Source: Bacillota bacterium (GTDB taxonomy: Bacteria; Bacillota; Negativicutes; Sporomusales; UBA7701). From it: a stretch of 6,711 nucleotides of DNA. The stretch is taken from contig JAEZLU010000153.1 of NCBI GenBank assembly GCA_023415075.1, positions 1 to 6,711 of the forward strand. Direction: 5' to 3'. Positions 5,348-6,711 of this stretch are shown piece by piece. How positions within the stretch are numbered: position 1 is the stretch's first letter; each line of letters begins with the position of its first letter. The notes beneath the pieces were generated by a model that saw only the letters and a program-made list of their open reading frames with translations, was not told the DNA's origin and did not search any database. The position numbers were made by a program, and so were the translations under genes.

Positions 5348-6711
5348 ATGTTGAGGCAAGAAACTGTCGCCCGACTGACAAAGATTGTCGGCGAAAAAAA
5401 TGTGATAACAAGTAAAGCCGCCCTGATCGCCTACGGATATGACGCCACCCTCCTTACCGGCATACCGGTGGCCATCGTCTTCCCGGCGAATACCGAAGAA
5501 GTGGTCGAAATTGTCAAGGCGGCAAATGAACACGATTTTTCCCTCGTCCCCCGCGGCGCCGGCACCAACCTGAGCGGCGGCGCCCTCGGCGACGCCGGCC
5601 GCCAGACGGTAGCCTTGGCTTTCAGCCGAATGAAAAAAATTTGGGAGATAGATACCGAAAACTTTGTGGCCACCGTCGAACCCGGCTATGTCAACTTCGA
5701 GTTTCAGGAAGAACTGGCCAAGAAGGGCTTTTACTACCCGCCCGACCCGGCGAGCTACAAGGCCGCCACCATGGGCGGCAATGTCGGCGAGTGCTCCGGT
5801 GGCCCCCGCTGCTTCAAGTACGGCGTGACCAGGGACTATATACTGGGCCTGGAAGTAGTTTTGATGAACGGCAAAGTCATCCAGACAGGCGGCCGCAATT
5901 TCCGGAGCGAATGCGGCCTTGACCTGACGCGGATACTGGTCGGCGCCGAGGGCACGCTCGGTCTTGTCACCAAAATTACCGTGCGCATCCTGCCCCTGCC
6001 GCCGGCCAAACGCACCATGCTGGCCATTTTCCACAAGGCCGAGGACGCCTCGCAGACGGTCGCCGACATTGTCGCCGCCGGCATCGTCCCCACTACCCTC
6101 GAGATGATGGACGGCCTCATGATGATTATCGCCGAGGATGCCAACAACATCGGCCTGCCGCGTGACGCCGGGGCGATGCTGATCATCGAGGTCGACGGCT
6201 ATGACGTCGATCTCGACGAGCAGGTTAACACCATCAACACCATCTGCGGTAAAAACAACGTACGGGAATTCAAAATCGCCCGCACCGCCCAGGAAGTCGA
6301 CAAGATCTGGCTGGCCCGCCGGACCGCCATCGGCGCCTGCGGCAAACGCCGGCCCTCCTACTCGATGCAGGACATCACCGTCCCCCGCAGCCTTTTCCCG
6401 GCAGCCGTCAGCGGCATCATCAAATGCGCCGGCGACCTCAACCTGGAAATCGGCATCCTGGCCCACGCCGGCGACGGCAATTTCCACCCGATGGTGCTTT
6501 TTGACGTACGGCTGAAGGAGGAAGCGGACCGCGTCCATCAGGCCGAGGGCATCCTCTGCAACCTGGCGCTCGATCTGGGCGGGTCGATCACCGGTGAGCA
6601 CGGCATCGGCCTCTTAAAGAAACCGTTCATGAGCAAGCAGTTTTCGCCGGTTGGCCTCGAGGTCTTCCGCAAGATCAAGCAAAGCTTTGATCCTGCCAAC
6701 CGTCTGAATCC
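5348..6711 (+). CDS. glcD: Glycolate / D-2-hydroxyacid dehydrogenase FAD subunit (GlcD type), C-terminus cut
   Basis: This is the catalytic flavoprotein, oxidising glycolate, D-lactate or a similar D-2-hydroxyacid to the 2-oxoacid. The frame is open to the window end with 454 codons visible. It ends in FDPANRLN, where relatives read FDP-x-LNPGK, so only a few residues are missing. The PCMH FAD domain has PRGAGTNLSGG (68-78), PPDPAS (131-136), GGNVGECSGGPRCFKYG (within 143-159) and VGAEGTLG (198-205). The FAD-oxidase C domain has HAGDGNFHP (373-381) and GGSITGEHGIG (411-421). This provides H373, H380 and E417 as likely metal ligands and H418 as the catalytic His, by analogy with D-2-hydroxyglutarate dehydrogenase. 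The ATG follows GAGAGGAG (5332-5339), 29 bases after glcE. The substrate is not decided by sequence; D-lactate dehydrogenases of this family look alike. Confidence 0.9.
   Translation, partial: MLRQETVARLTKIVGEKNVITSKAALIAYGYDATLLTGIPVAIVFPANTEEVVEIVKAANEHDFSLVPRGAGTNLSGGALGDAGRQTVALAFSRMKKIWEIDTENFVATVEPGYVNFEFQEELAKKGFYYPPDPASYKAATMGGNVGECSGGPRCFKYGVTRDYILGLEVVLMNGKVIQTGGRNFRSECGLDLTRILVGAEGTLGLVTKITVRILPLPPAKRTMLAIFHKAEDASQTVADIVAAGIVPTTLEMMDGLMMIIAEDANNIGLPRDAGAMLIIEVDGYDVDLDEQVNTINTICGKNNVREFKIARTAQEVDKIWLARRTAIGACGKRRPSYSMQDITVPRSLFPAAVSGIIKCAGDLNLEIGILAHAGDGNFHPMVLFDVRLKEEADRVHQAEGILCNLALDLGGSITGEHGIGLLKKPFMSKQFSPVGLEVFRKIKQSFDPANRLN

Noticed and set aside
4952..6601. A 549-codon open frame on the minus strand across glcE and glcD.
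   Set aside because: It is antisense to two well-supported genes, matches no family I know, and arises from GC-rich codon use that removes stops from the opposite strand.

Overview
This window looks like the chromosome of an anaerobic, diderm (outer-membrane-bearing) member of the Firmicutes, most likely a Negativicute of the Sporomusa/Pelosinus type. That placement is inferred. The genes have strong Gram-positive-style GGAGG ribosome binding sites, a FeoB-associated cysteine-rich protein and a DUF2325 protein, which are common in Firmicutes. One gene encodes a signal-peptide-bearing beta-barrel protein that needs an outer membrane. Coding DNA is GC-rich, while the two regulatory gaps are AT-rich.

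Left part (1-2440, all minus strand): a ferrous iron uptake locus. In transcription order it holds a DUF2325 protein (2360-2073), a 54-residue FeoB-associated Cys-rich membrane protein (2049-1885), an outer-membrane porin-like protein (1859-906), a 161-base gap, feoA (744-514) and the first 144 codons of feoB (434 to the window edge). Three sites match the 7-1-7 Fur box. One sits at the predicted start of transcription of the DUF2325-Cys-rich-porin unit, and two lie in front of feoA. The locus therefore reads as two iron-repressed transcription units that together could carry Fe(II) across both membranes: porin for the outer, FeoAB for the inner.

Middle (2441-2700): a 260-base AT-rich divergent intergenic region. 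It holds the DUF2325 promoter, an AT-rich inverted repeat and, at its right end, the ribosome binding site that sets the start of the next operon.

Right part (2701-6711, plus strand): a three-gene glycolate / D-2-hydroxyacid dehydrogenase operon in the order glcF (two [4Fe-4S] clusters plus two CCG domains), glcE-like (FAD-binding subunit) and glcD (catalytic FAD subunit, open at the window end and missing only its last few residues). GlcD keeps the complete His/His/Glu/His metal and catalytic set of the FAD-oxidase C domain. In the GlcE-like protein the same segments align without gaps but all four residues are replaced, which suggests a duplicated flavoprotein that became a non-catalytic or electron-transfer subunit.

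The most interesting features are the embedding of a porin inside a Fur-controlled feo locus, the double Fur box and TTGCCA inverted repeat in front of feoA, and the degenerate second flavoprotein.
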